From Prostheceraeus crozeri (lineage: Eukaryota; Platyhelminthes; Polycladida; Euryleptidae): a DNA stretch of 64,000 nt. Positions 47,301-60,428 of this stretch are shown here, piece by piece. The position numbers and the translations under genes are program-made. Location of the stretch: contig CAJQUW010011605.1 in the NCBI GenBank assembly GCA_907163375.1, positions 434,001 to 498,000 on the forward strand. The letters are read 5' to 3'. The notes below the pieces were generated by a model. The model was not told where the DNA came from. It did no database searches and saw nothing but the letters and a program-made list of their open reading frames with translations. Each line of letters opens with the position of its first letter. Positions within the stretch are counted from its first letter, which is position 1.

Positions 47301-50300
47301 GCACTGGCCTGCCTATTCACTTTATTCTATTCACGTATCTGATCGCAGCGGCACATTCTAAATTTAGCCTAGCTTAACTTCACGAATGCGCAACAAAAAT
47401 ACAAGAGGAACTCAAATTTTTATTTCATTTTTTCAATTTCCACTTCTTGTTTTAACAAAAATGAAATCAAGCAGCATTGACACAAGAATTATTGGCTATA
47501 TAGATATTGATTTTTGCTTGCTAATTTCTCTTTTGATCTGACATCTGCATTCTTGCGCCTGCCTTGTCTAACCGCTGAAAAAAGATCGGATAAAGCGTTA
47601 ACGGAGTGGTTAGCGCGCATACATGTGTGAACGACTGTATAATTTCATCGTTTGTGTTGTCTGTTTCAACTTATGATTGAGAGTTAGGTCAGCATTCTTA
47701 GCGAGCATCATGAATGTCTCTATTACTGTCCGTGATGACATCAATATAATTCCATCGGACAGCAACCCTCATTAGCGTTCAGCAAGAACTCTCCTGACAA
47801 ATTCTTTTATTAATGTATTTGCAGACTACTTTGAATCGAACTTAATCAGACTGTCTCTTTGATATAGATTTCTAATTAAACAGCGTGGGCAATTTGCACA
47901 ACATTTCCTTGTGCGTGCATCAGGGTCGCGCTAGGTATCTAGGGAAGACTTAGTAAAGTTAGGGCCTACAGCGCAGTATTGAATCTCCAAATGTGCCATG
48001 CAAACATCTGCATTCAGTACAATTCTTACAAAGATCATAGTCAAACTGACCTAGAGGTCATATGACCCTTTGAGCACACACTACGTAGCTAACAAAGTCA
48101 TAAAAAATTGATTGACAATTAGTTGATCTTTTCTGTGAAATTCATTTTTTAAATTTATTCAATTCTAGATTCATGCTCTAAATGTGTTCTGTTTCGTCTC
48201 TTTGATACATTCAGCTCCACGAGAAGTGTAGAAACGAATGTATAAGTGCACATTTGGCACATTTTAAGCTTTTTTGAAATTGTAATGTATATATATCATC
48301 ATTCCTTCCAAAATCATGAATTACCATGTGCGGAGAGAGAGGATGTATCACTGAGCGAGTTCGAGAAAATCACAACAACGCTCATTGCAATTCATTAATG
48401 AGATGTGTGAATGAACCTTAAGTTGGCAGTCAAAATTTTAAATTTAAACAGTATACTTGTCATCTGATTGCAATGAAACAAGGCATGATTCAGTTAATTA
48501 TAATTTTCCCAAGTTGTAGACCTTTGATTTAACTGTGATGAAATAAGAAAAGACTGGAGGGTGAATATTGAGGATTGTCAGATCACTTAATCAGAAAATA
48601 TATTTAACAAGTCTTAGCGCAAGATTATCTGGCATGCCAACTATCAGAATTCATCTCATCCTTAATGTATGAACAGTTTTGTCACAAACATGATACAATT
48701 TTCCATAAGAGTCAACATCTTTGATTTTTTGTTAACAAAACTCTGTCGAAGAAATTGCATGAAAGTCATTATGATAGTGGAATTTATAATGCTGAGCTGT
48801 TATCACGTTTTTACTAAGCTACGGGTGATGCATTTTCAGAGTATGCGTTCCTCTAACTCCATCGTTTGGTTACGAAACAAAGGCTTATTTTACGACTACA
48901 TGCTATTCATTATGCATGACAGAAAGCTAACTGAAATTCATCAGATTTATAGATACAAATGTTAGATATTCAGAAAAATCAGCTGATATAGGAATGCAGG
49001 CACATACTGTATATCGCGAAAGTACTCATTAATCGTTGTTAGTCTAACTCATCGAAATCTTTTTATAGGTGTGCATACCTGCAAGTGTCAAGACAACTTC
49101 GATTCTTTCACCCGAAATATCTGCGTCCGCCAGTGGAATCCATCATAATTTCGTACTATAAATAACTTTCATTTGTAGTGTATATACTACTATCTGCCTA
49201 CTCTATGATTCTGCCTTGAATAGACAATATTGGTTAATTCATTCCGAAATTTTAAAAAGCGGATCGCTTCTTTTGAATGATTCTGCTTTTTGGTCTGGTA
49301 ATTTTTAATTTTCTCAAAGAAATTTCTTTCAATTTAAATGAAAATACTGTTCTGATGTTCTCCTCTTTCCCTACCATAGTTATACTATTCCAATTTCAAT
49401 GACAAGTTGACAATGGCAAATGTGATATTTCATGGAATTCTCTTATTTACTAGAAGTTCAACTTAAAACAAAGTATTCACAGGGGACTGTCACGTCAATT
49501 CAATAAATTCATGGGAAATAATGGCCATATTAAAAGAAATGAAGTTGGTTGAAATAAATTGGTTGCTTGTTAAATACCGACGAAGGAAGGATTTTAGGGA
49601 AAAAATGTTGAAGCTAGAATTTATTCGACCAATTAATTATTTTTTCTTACAGGTGTCTCTACCTAATCTCCATAAATTCTCAAACAAATAAGTAGTCCAA
49701 TGTACATCGATGTTACTGTAACAAAATATTCTTGAGTTGAACATTGCAATCGGGAAATTTGACAAGCAAGACTTGGCAACATTATAGCGATGTATTTAGT
49801 ACATTTAACTTTCATGTGAATTATTGCTTTCAAAAGGTCGGTTCTTTCTTTGTTCATGAGTTACAACCATAAAGAGACACATGAGAAAATTCGGAATAGT
49901 TTGCTTACACATTTGCATCATAAATATCATTAGATAAACACTGCAAAGAGTGCTTATAGAATGATTTTCGTTCTTGTACGAGTGAAACCATGAGTAATTT
50001 TTTTCCATAAAATGAATGAATCGGTCACTTTTACACACATTCACTACACTAGTGAGAAAGACTGTAAATGTGTGAAAAGACTGTGAACTTGTAGAAAAAT
50101 TAATCAAAGTTATGGATAATGTCTATATTTGACGCATAAAATTGTAAAGTGGGCTTTAGTCATTTTTTGAGTGAATTTCTCGTATGAAATGCTGTAAAAC
50201 GAGAATTCAAAATTGTTTATTTTCTCGTGAATTTTCAAACCAATCTTTTCATATTTTTGAATACACAGTGCCTAGTGCTGTCTATCTTGTATAATGCAAC

Positions 50301-52074
50301 ATGAGACTATAACATAAAATATAGCACATTCTTTAATTTACTTGTGTGTACAAGATGAGCACAAGAACAGAACTATAGGATCACAAACTTATTTAAAAAA
50401 CTATGAAGTACCAGAGTTTTCCGTCAGATTAGCCTCCCGAAATCGAGGTAAAAACCGGAGCTCCGCTTCGGAAAGTTCATCACGCGTCAGTTACCTATTT
50501 TTCCTTTTTCCTGATTTGCATTTTCTCATAAAGATACATGCAAATAAATATCGAATGTGTATATATAATTTTTGATTACCCAACCAGTTCACTGTTACTG
50601 CTCTATACAATGACTCGAAGGATCATTATGCAGGTCAGGTTGTGCGGATTAATCGACTGATTATTGTTCTAGTCCTTTATCTTTATAGATGGTCGGATTT
50701 CTCTGCGTTAAACTCTCATTACATCGCCAATCACCGATTTTCTGGATTCAACTTTAAACTGAATAGGCTATATTTGGTTTTCCAACAAGCACCATTTTAG
50801 AAAGGAGAAAAAATATTTCAAATCTTTTTAAAAAATGGAACTCATCATAGAAATACATGTATTTGCGCACATATGGGTGAAGTGAAGTATGTTCGGGATA
50901 AACAGACGCATTTTATAGGTGCTATGTTGCTAAGCAAGAAACTAACTTTCTTTGTTCTTGAAGTGGTAATATATTCGCAAGTAATTTATTGAATTCAGTG
51001 GTATTAGCAGTGGCATCAGGTGCATTTTACCAAGTTTAGGCCTTCATCCTAAAAGGTTAATTCTTAAGTTTAATTTTGCTGAATATAATTCGTAATTTTT
51101 ACTGACTCTATCTGATTCATATTAGCATTTAACACATTTAGCAATGTTGAGTTGTAAGAAAGTAATTATAATGAAAGCAAAAGTGTATCGTAATAATCCA
51201 CTGTTATAGGCTATAGATGCTTCAGGGTTGTAATTTACAAACATTGATGCATTGAAAATCATAATCAGATTTGAGTGAAAAGTTGATTTGTTGTTTTGAG
51301 ATTTATTTAAGTAACGTTGATAGATAAAGGGGTAAATAGAATATTTTCACTTTTTAAGAATTTGTTTGAGCGCTCCCTGTACGTGGATGCATCGTATACT
51401 CGATTATTCGATGAGGACTTGTTGCGATGGTCTTTTTAAATCGCTATATTTCAGCTTACACCGGAGTAAACTTACTGTAGACCGGTATCAATGACCTGCA
51501 AATTGAAAAGCTGCTTTTCGGAAGCGCGAAATGGGAATTAAGAAGATATGTGAATTAATAGAATGCTACATGACTGATCAACGCATCAGCATTAACTTTA
51601 AGTTTCTGCACCTAGTAAATTGCTTCTGTAATGGTCATTTATAGCTCTCATTTTTAATACGATCTTGCATGCTGTGCTGCTTGCGAGTTGATGTTTTCAA
51701 ACCGGCACCTCCTATGGACGTTTTTAATGACACATCTTTCAGACAGTCCGCTTATTTTGGAAGCAAGGTACAGTAAGACAGGGTAACCAAATTTTTTTAC
51801 CCTAATCTAAAGGCGTCTGTTGATACTCCTATGTTATCTGTACTCTACTGTGCCGAAAATTATCGTTTTTAACACAATCAACGAAATTTATAACACATTA
51901 TTGGGCTCTGTCATGAGCAACACCTTAACCCACATTATGGCAGTAATGGAGTTGTTTTTAATCAGTCCATGCAATGTTTCAGTGTTCGTAATACACAAAC
52001 TTTCTATCGGTAATTTCGAAGCTTTCCTAGCTTCGTATGCCTTTATGATTTAGGTGCCATCCTATGAATATTTA
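44301..52074. other. Presumed intron or intergenic DNA, no gene
   Basis: Mostly AT-rich. A GC-richer island at about 44780-45700 has repeated words (CCTCACAG, GGCCCATT, CCACGGCC) and ends in an ATTTCA-rich tail at about 45790-45820, which looks like the 3' end of an old retroposon. Its frames of 66-87 codons show no motif. The rest shows nothing I can name. Confidence 0.45.
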
Positions 52075-52568
52075 ATGAAAATATGAAAAAGCAGGTTCTT
52101 TCCCAATTTTTATGACGCTTTATTGAATAAATAAAAGAGCGAGTCACCCGACGCGTTTCGCCTATATACACAGACAGTATCATGGGTTAAATTGTCGGTT
52201 TAATTGTTGCAGTTTACGGTATGAAGACCAGAAGAGTGCACTTAGTGAACATTCGATGAAGGCCCACAGTGATAAAGTGATGGCCATTAACAATTTCGAC
52301 TACAAAATTATTGATCAACAACTAACAGCGATAGGGTGCCTGAATCCAGCTACTGCGACGAACATGCCAAAAATAAACAGACGTCATGAGATGACCAGAT
52401 GAGCTGCTTTCACTGACTGATTTGTGTATAAAAACCCACTTGTACAGCGACAATATAGCCCTTGATACTGTCTGTGTATAGACGAAACGCGTCAGGTGAC
52501 TCGCTCTTTTATTTGTTCAATAAAACGTCGTAAAAATTGGTAGAGAACCTGCTTTTTCATACTTTCAT
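52075..52568. mobile_element. MITE with about 115-bp inverted repeats
   Basis: The arms 52075-52190 and 52453-52568 are inverted copies (TATGAAAAAGCAGG at the outer end, ATAAAAGAGCGAGTCACC further in, and ACGCGTTTCG near the inner end), with matched coordinates and only scattered mismatches. The middle 260 bases are unique. No gene and no clear target duplication. Both arms contain a small hairpin, GTCTGTGTATAGAC followed by GAAACGCGTC, that resembles part of a hammerhead ribozyme. Confidence 0.8.
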
Positions 52569-55139
52569 CATGAGTGACCTCCCGTATCGACAACTCTATC
52601 AGTATATGAATATTTAAGTGACTTTTTGCTGTATGTTTCGATACCCTCTGTTGTTTTAAGTATCTTATATCATTCAACAGCGAACTTTTGTTGGACAAGT
52701 CAACTTTCCTTTCTTAATGAAATGCAATAACCTCCCGTCAGTTCTCAGTCTATGGTGTATTCTTAATTATACATACATTCGCTGCTTTCACGATTGCCAT
52801 GTAGAAATACGGATTCTTGCTTCCAAAACAATAATATATCTGTAAGCATATGTGCATTTTTTCCAGTAATTTATTTTATAGAAATCAGTTCCACACTACT
52901 TTATTGGATTATTTTGGATAATCTATTCTAACCATATAAAATTGTCGTTACTGTATGCCACATATCAGTGAGAAAGCAATAATACTTAACCAATTAATGA
53001 CGAGTGGCAGCTTTTTCTGCCATATCGACGCGTATTTTTTGGGACAACATCCATAGAGCACCCAAATAAGTATCCAAATTGAACAGGAGATCAATGCGGT
53101 TCTAATGGTACCACTCCCGACCTCATGCGATGCCTAGAACGCCAGCAAATTGCATTTGAAAAACATTAATAAAAATTTCTAATTTTTGAATGATGCACTC
53201 GTCATTAATGGGTTAAGTTTTAACGAAGTAATTCTGAATTTTAGTAGGCCTGCTGAGATGCTGTAAAATCGGATTATGTATCCAATCCAACAGACACTAC
53301 GGGACACCGCTCTGAGTCCGGTCAGACTGAGTAGGACGAAAGTTTTATTGACTAAACGTTTCTTTATCAAGATTGTTGTACTTTGTATTATTGAGATTGT
53401 GATTCATCTCATCTTTAGGTAACATCAGATCCAATTCAGAAATACCGATAGAAATGACAATTTGCGCATCAGGTCCTTCATTCCACTAGAGTTGGCCCAT
53501 CTGCCCGACCTGAACAGCTAGCATGACCTCGGATAACTTCAAAGGTGAATCGCCCTCTTCCTTCTTTCTGTCCAACAAGTCATGCGCCTCTTGGAACCGG
53601 AAGAGTAGATATTGAAACAACGAAAGAAAAAAAGCGAATTCATTGAATCTCCATGACAGTTCCAATCTAACAATAGACTACTGTCGAGACGAAATGCTTG
53701 ACTCCGTAGCCGGGTTGTTCACTATAAATGAGCAAAAAGTAACTGGAGCTTTACCATTCACTATGGACAATCTCTGAGGCAGATCGGACCTCTTTTATCA
53801 AAATTCAATCACGTTGTGAACTGATCATATATATCAAAGTTGTGGTTGTATCCGATTGTAGCGATTTTTATTAGTACGGGGTAGAAGCATTGTGCATGTG
53901 TTCGGCAAAGAAAGTTTTCAAGTATTGCCCGTAAACAAACGTTGATATAAGCAACTGCTATTATCGCGTTATGCATGAGGCATAAAATGTTTCTTTGTGT
54001 GGAAGGAGATACGCAGATTTGACTTTTCTAATTTTCTTCAGTCGATTATTAGAGAATAATGACGAAGTCTTATCCAAAGGAGCATGCAGTTGAAGTAGGA
54101 CCTGACGTTTTGAATTAAAGCAATTTTTTGTTGACAGTTGTTTATTTTCCTCTACCTGATTCATAAACAACTATGCCGAATGTCGCTATGAATACGCCCA
54201 ATTCCTATAATAGCCGATTCAAAAGGCCGTTCTTTCAAGTTATACGAAAGATTCGAACTTCTGTTCTGCAGTAGATATACGAACCAGGGTTGGACGCTAC
54301 TTGAATCGCGCGAAAAATGGTCGTACAGCTTGTTTCCCGTGATTAATTGACTCTTTCGTGTCAAAGTTGATCAAATCGTAATTGAACAAGCTTAAAGGAA
54401 ACCTTGCTACATGCAGCTAATAAGAGCGTTAAGAAGAAACAAACAATAACGTTTTCTAGTTATTGAAATGTTGTGTTGACTATTGACCGTATCACATACA
54501 AATAGGAGTATTTAATGATATAGCAACATTGTGAGATTGGTCCTGTTGATTCACCTGTCATCTTGAATACCGTAGAGTTGCTTGAAAAGATTTTGCACTA
54601 AACTTACCACAAGCAATAATTCATTAAAAAACATTTTTCCCGAACATTAATAAGAAAAAATCAAAAACAACAAGTTAAAATGCAGTAGACTTTTGATCTT
54701 TTCCATAATTATCGTGTAATACTTGCCAACTGATCGTCATGATACTAGCTTTAATGTTCCTAACAAAGCCAGATTGAGGCCCTACTACCGGTGTTCCACT
54801 GCATTATACCTGGATGACTGACAGGAAATATTTTGCATGTGTTGTAAATGTCTTCTTAACGCCACACCCGTCGATCACATAACCCTAAAACGCTCAAGAA
54901 CAATCAAGGGAAACAGGTCACAATCAAGTGATTTGATGATATGCCCACTTTCTCTCTTTGTTATCTGGTTCGGACCTGGACCAGTTGGATGTCATTGCAG
55001 TCCTAGCCAGGATGACGAAATTTATCACTTTATACACTTCACTATATAGAGAAAACAGATTGAGTTAGTTGAGTGCGATATTGCAATTAGTTTGTGATAG
55101 CAGAATACCAACATGTCTGTTGTGAGCACAACTATAATC
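52569..55139. other. AT-rich DNA, no gene
   Basis: No feature recognised; it ends with CTATAATC, the target duplication of the next element. Confidence 0.55.
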
Positions 55140-55495
55140 GGATCTTTTCCAGATAAACCCCGCCACTATTGCAAAGAATGCACACGCGAAAATTTACGCA
55201 TGAATATTTAAAGGCTCATGCATAAACCATCAAATCTTTCTGGTACTTCTACAAGATGCAGAATAGGCGCCAATGCACCACACACCGTCTTTAGTGGACA
55301 GTTACTTGCTTGAGTTCGTTGGGAGGAAAAGGCACCGAAATACGAACCTTTTCCTGCAAATTATTAATGACATGTCCAAATTTCACCCTCTTCAATAAAA
55401 ACTAGAAGTAGAAGTTTCACATCCTCCTTTTTTTATAATCTTTTTTGGTAGGCGGGTGTTGTAACGTTCTGGCGGGGTTTATCTGGAAAAGATCG
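55140..55495. mobile_element. Short MITE, 356 bp, 8-bp duplication
   Basis: Terminal inverted repeats of about 26 bases (GATCTTTTCCAGATAAACCC at the left and its reverse complement at the right), flanked by an exact CTATAATC at 55132-55139 and 55496-55503. The 8-base duplication suggests hAT or a superfamily with the same duplication length. There is no coding sequence inside. Confidence 0.88.
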
Positions 55496-55503
55496 CTATA
55501 ATC

Positions 55504-58500
55504 TTTTTAAATACCCGAAGGCGACAAAGTGATCTCATTACAATGTATTCCTATTGCCAGGAAGTCCTAGATGGTGGCGCTGTCCATAGGATAGATCAGG
55601 GAACACTTCGAAACATCTACGGTTCTCAGGGTAGGTTCCTTGCTAATGCCAGTCTATCTCTACGAACAGAGGGCAAATTAGCAGGGACGATTAAGTAAGA
55701 GACGAACGGACATTCTATATTACAAAAATACAATTGCCGTAAATATATTAAGTACGATGAAATTAGAGAATGCTACTAATATTAATCTCCAGCAATCATT
55801 GAGTGTTGGCGCTCACGTGGGTTACGCTATCAATATATTGGGCTGCATCCCAGTATGTCAGGCATTTCAAATGTCATCTTCCCTTATCTTCACACATAGC
55901 CTATCCTCTATAACATTCTAGATGACGTGTTTACTTTTGTCCTTTTTCTATATGTTGCTTGTGGAACGATGTTCTGCGAAATATAAATGCTTTCGATCCC
56001 CCCAATGATTACGCTATTTTACAAATAATGTTAGCCTAGTTCGTCAATTATCTTGTCCCATTGTCATCATATCAAAATCAATGGCAGTCAGCTGATTCTA
56101 ATTGCCAATCATGCAATTTTTCGACTTCAACCAACATCCATTATTTGCGATCAATTGATTGAAAGTGACTATTATTCTTTTACAACCCCTGGGCTCATAT
56201 GATGTAGGACCAAATCGTAGACTGATGTTCAATATCAGAAATGCATGCAACAGCGACTTGGACTGATTAATGAACTTAGCCTAACAATGGAAAGCAATCC
56301 ACATAATTCAAAGTTAATTCACAAATTTTAGCCTGATTTTCACATGCTACAGTGAAAATAGACTGACATACGAGTCTGCAAGTACTAAATGTCTCCCAAA
56401 ATGAAGCAAGTCAATGGTTTGTAGGAATGCTAGAACAGAAGAGTTTCGGTATTTCTAAAGCGTGGCATGTTTCCCCAAAGTATGATTGTGTCTGCTTTTG
56501 AAAGAGAGCCGCTATAGATACTGTTTATCGCATGATTCCTGCATACAACGCATACCTGACGCATACAAACAGAACAACAACTGGTTGACTTTACCCCAAC
56601 TCTACGTGAAAACCGTTTCCGCCCTCCACCTTAAAACATGATTCGAGTTGACTTGTGTTTCAAAGTTGCCTCCACCAGGTCCCTTTGGGACGTCAGTCTT
56701 TGTTGTTGATGCCGCATCGTCATTATTCTTAAGCTCACTTTTTGTCTTTAATTCAAGCGCATGGCACCGACATTGTTGAGTAACGTTTTTAGAATCAAAT
56801 CATAACTCGCAGGCATCACTTTCTCAAATCAAACTACGAACAGAGACGTGCACAAAGTGAGACAGAGTCATTTTTTGCGGCTGAGTGTGGAAATTGATTT
56901 GTTCCCGTGGGGTTAAGCCATAGTGTTGGCGTGCAGTCACTTTACAAGTTCGTGACAAACTTTTGACAAATTCATTCGTTACCGCCCAGATTCCAGTAAG
57001 GTCGGCGCCCGTTTGAAGCCTCTTGTTTGTGTCCACCGTTATCTGACTTCTAAAATCCCGTCGCTGAAATCAGGGGAGTCAGAGCGGTAAGGGGAGGAGT
57101 GGTTGGGTGGGGAAACGCCAAGAAAAAGTAGCAGGAGGTGTGGTTGTAATTGAGGACAACAGTAGAAGTGCGCCTGAGCTTGGACTTTCAAATGAGGACA
57201 TGGAGAGCATCAGGTGGGAACAGAATAGTTGAAATCACAGCTGAGAATGCCAGGAAAGCTTGTGAATCATGACCGCTCACAATTCGCATCTTCACTTTCC
57301 TCTTGAGAACTTGTTCTCTACACTTTGAAATACCGACAGATTGGGATAAACAGACACAGACTGTAAGATCGCTTCGCCGTTCAGCTGTTGGGATTTTGTA
57401 TTCATATGGAGTCCATAAACTGAGTGGCAGACCGAAAACGAAGTTTCTTCGCCCAGGGATTGAAACGGGACCACATTTGCCGTATGAGGAGAATGCCAAA
57501 TGGCGATAGTCTTTGAATCAGAGCTGATTAAAAATATAGCGAAGGGAGAAGATAGTAATTAAGTTGCAATGTTCCACTTCATCTCAGATACATCTGTGAA
57601 AAGTTGACTGAGAGGACAACAGTCTGAACAGAATCCATCAGCTACAATTCTCTGAGGTCGTTGAGCCACAAATCTGAAGAATTACAGAAATTATGCTAAA
57701 TACATAGTTGAATTTGGAGGGGCTATGTACAGGGTGGAGTATGGGCCTGGTTTCGGACCATTGTAGTACTTCATTTTTGGCCCGCGCCTGGCCCACGATT
57801 TATTTAAAGTTAGCAACCACTTGAACACAGCTGCAAATTACACTTGAATAATCAATCATCATATTTCAATACTTCCTCAAGATGTTTTCCTGTTCAGAAT
57901 TGAGGTAGATGCATTCATAAGCCTATGTGCATAGCTCCAAACTAAATGACATTTTCAAGAATATAGTGAATATACGTATTCAGAATTCGAAATATGCAGA
58001 CGCGTGATTACTTTTCAATACGCAATTCTGACTCGAAACCATACAGGAAAGCACCAAGTTATCATCAATAACTTATGCAGTTGAATAACCAGTAAAATTT
58101 CGTAAAAATTATGTCCTATCTCGCAGAATCAGCTCTTCTTTTTTTTCTGTGCTGATCGCACTGGTCAACACATCCATTGGTTATCCATTGATGGAATAAT
58201 TCTTAGGGAGAGTGTTTGCATGTGTGCATCTGGGAAGTTCGATCAGCTATCATTGTACTGTGTTGATGCACAATCATGTTGAATTTACTCGATTTGCTAT
58301 CATGTCCATCATGACAAGAGGTGATATGAATAGACTCGTCAGGATGAATATTATAGCATATAAACACAGTGCAAAAGGCAATTGACTAATAACTTGAGTT
58401 TTTATTGCTTTTCTTTCTTCATCAGCAAATTGAGGATCCTCCTACCAAAAAAAGAATATAAAATACCATGTCTAACAGAGACGTCAAAGCTATTTATCGG

Positions 58501-59099
58501 CGGTCTGACCCGCTTGTGTTTCTCAAAATCCACGCTAGAGTCCGGTTCCTATGCGCATTGCAATACAATGCACAGCACAATCGTTTACATGTTATTTACT
58601 CCAGTAGTATAGAAATAATCATATTGAATGGACGACATCATTGCTACTCTACCTTATACTCCAGAAAAGATCAAAACTGGGATTGAGCTTATAAACAGAC
58701 GTGTAATTATGTCAGTGTTTGTCGACCTGTCCAAGGCCCGCTCTATCAAGACTACGCAGGGCCAGGCCCGGTCCGGTACGCTCATTTCGGCCCGTAGCTA
58801 ATACTTTTGCAATATATCGTCCATACACGTATTCATGACTGCTGCTTCCTGAGTTCGATGCAAGTTTCGAATCTCATTAAATAGTATTTTTGCTTGTAGA
58901 TAACCAAACGACAGGTGCATGTACATTCAACTTAATATTCTACGTATTTCATAGCAAGACAGCTGAACCAAAAGTAAAATGCGCCCAATGAAATTACTGT
59001 TGATGAAAATTTCTAGATTTCACTTCTGTCCAGGTTTTGTTAGTTGCTTCTGTCGAAAATGAGGCTCGGTCCAGGCCCGATCCGTGAACTACATAGTCC
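55504..59099. other. AT-rich DNA with scattered GGCCCG words
   Basis: No gene. GGCCCG/CAGGCCCGG-rich scraps at about 57745-57800, 58730-58800 and 59070-59090 look like pieces of one repeat family but give no definable element. The moderately GC-rich stretch 56600-57200 shows no coding motif. Confidence 0.45.
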
Positions 59100-59853
59100 G
59101 GGAGGTACTGACGCCTTCTTCCTAAATTCGCGCACAAATGGTTTAATAGCATGGATTTGTAGATCTTGAAACGCTAAATACAAAAATCAAATTCTTGAAT
59201 GTCACAGCCTGTCGCTTTCGGTTATAGGTAATGTTGAAGGATTCCCATTGGAATCCAATGCTAAAATTCAAGAAATATCTATGGATTGTGAAACACTTGG
59301 AAATTTTCGTGCATTTTCTTTTGCAGAAAAGAAACTATTGATCAGAATGCCATGACATTTGAGACATGATTGAGTTCAGAATATCAACTTCGATATAAAA
59401 GTTGAAGTCATAGTCACATGATTCAGAATTTGATGTCTAAGATCCTCTACAAAATGAGCAAAATCGCCAAAATTAAGTCAAAACATGAAATTTACTCATT
59501 TTGTAGAGGCTCTCAGACATCAAATACTGAATCATGTGACTATGACTTCAACTTTTATATCGAAGTTGATATTCTGAACTCAATCATGTCTCAAATGTCA
59601 TGGCATTCTGATCAATAGTTTCTTTTCTGCAAAAGAAAATGCACGAAAATTTCCAAGTGTTTCACAATCCATAGATATTTCTTGAATTTTAGCATTGGAT
59701 TCCAATGGGAATCCTTCAACATTACCTATAACCGAAAGCGACTGGCTGTGACATTCAAGAATTTGATTTTTGTATTTAGCGTTTCAAGATCTACAAATCC
59801 ATGCTATTAAACCATTTATGCGCGAATTTAGGAAGAAGTCGTCAGTACCTCCC
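59100..59853. mobile_element. Palindromic foldback MITE, 359-bp arms
   Basis: Positions 59100-59458 are the inverted copy of 59495-59853, mirror coordinates matching without net gaps, around a 36-base loop. The outer end is GGGAGGTACTGACG and the flanking direct repeat is GTCC (59096-59099 and 59854-59857). The arms differ at only a few positions. The open frame at 59418-59618 spans the loop and is not a gene. Transcription from either side would give a long hairpin RNA. Confidence 0.9.
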
Positions 59854-59857
59854 GTCC

Positions 59858-59975
59858 TAACACGGTCTGTTTTCTTTTTGGGGTGCGTGTTCGAGTCCTT
59901 TAGCACATTTTTCAATTCATTAAAGTAGAAACTGATGTGTTGCATCGCAAGCATCGCGAATCAATCTCATTTAAT
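59858..59975. other. Short spacer with a B-box-like word
   Basis: GCGTGTTCGAGTCCTT at about 59884-59900 matches a polymerase III B box. No A box is visible before it, because the palindromic element sits there; it may be the remnant of a tRNA-derived SINE interrupted by that insertion. Confidence 0.25.
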
Positions 59976-60424
59976 TACCGTATATACTCGCATATAAGCC
60001 GAGTTTAGAAGTATAAAATACAATGCTGAAATCAGGGGGTCGGCTTATATGCGTATAAAACAAAACATGAAACACAAAGGAAGATACTATGCAATCCACC
60101 AGCACGTTTTTTTATCGCTATGCTTATATTTGATTTGGTTGTCACGTGTGCGAGCCGTAACCAGTAACCCCATATGAGGTAATGATGAAGCCGACGTCAT
60201 TGGTGGTACGTTTGAATTAAAAAATTTCTTCTATTTTTTTTAGTATCTTTTAGTATGGTAACATAATAGGAGCATTTACAGACTTATTTTAACAAATTTT
60301 CTAATATAAAAAAAATAATATAAAAAAAATATAGATAATACGGCTTTATGCGGCGCGCGCTTAGTGCAAAAAAGATGGTAATTCTAAAGTTTTTTAGAAG
60401 GTCGGTTATATGGCGAGATCGGTA
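59976..60424. mobile_element. MITE with TACCGTATATACTCGC ends
   Basis: The left end TACCGTATATACTCGCATAT and the right end, read inverted (TACCGATCTCGCCATATAAC), share imperfect terminal repeats, each followed by CCGA. The flanks repeat TAAT (59972-59975 and 60425-60428). Ends of this kind (CCGTATATACTCGC, ATAAGCCGA) recur in many eukaryotic genomes as short non-autonomous DNA elements. No coding sequence inside. Confidence 0.65.
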
Positions 60425-60428
60425 TAAT

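Noticed and set aside
47595-47640. Second tRNA-like SINE head (GGAGTGGTTAGCGCGC)
   Set aside because: Only an A-box-like word; no B box at the right distance.
57740-59090. An element defined by GGCCCG-rich ends
   Set aside because: The three scraps do not form inverted or direct ends and have no flanking duplication.
59418-59618. 66-codon open frame
   Set aside because: It spans the loop of a palindromic MITE and is a mirror artefact.
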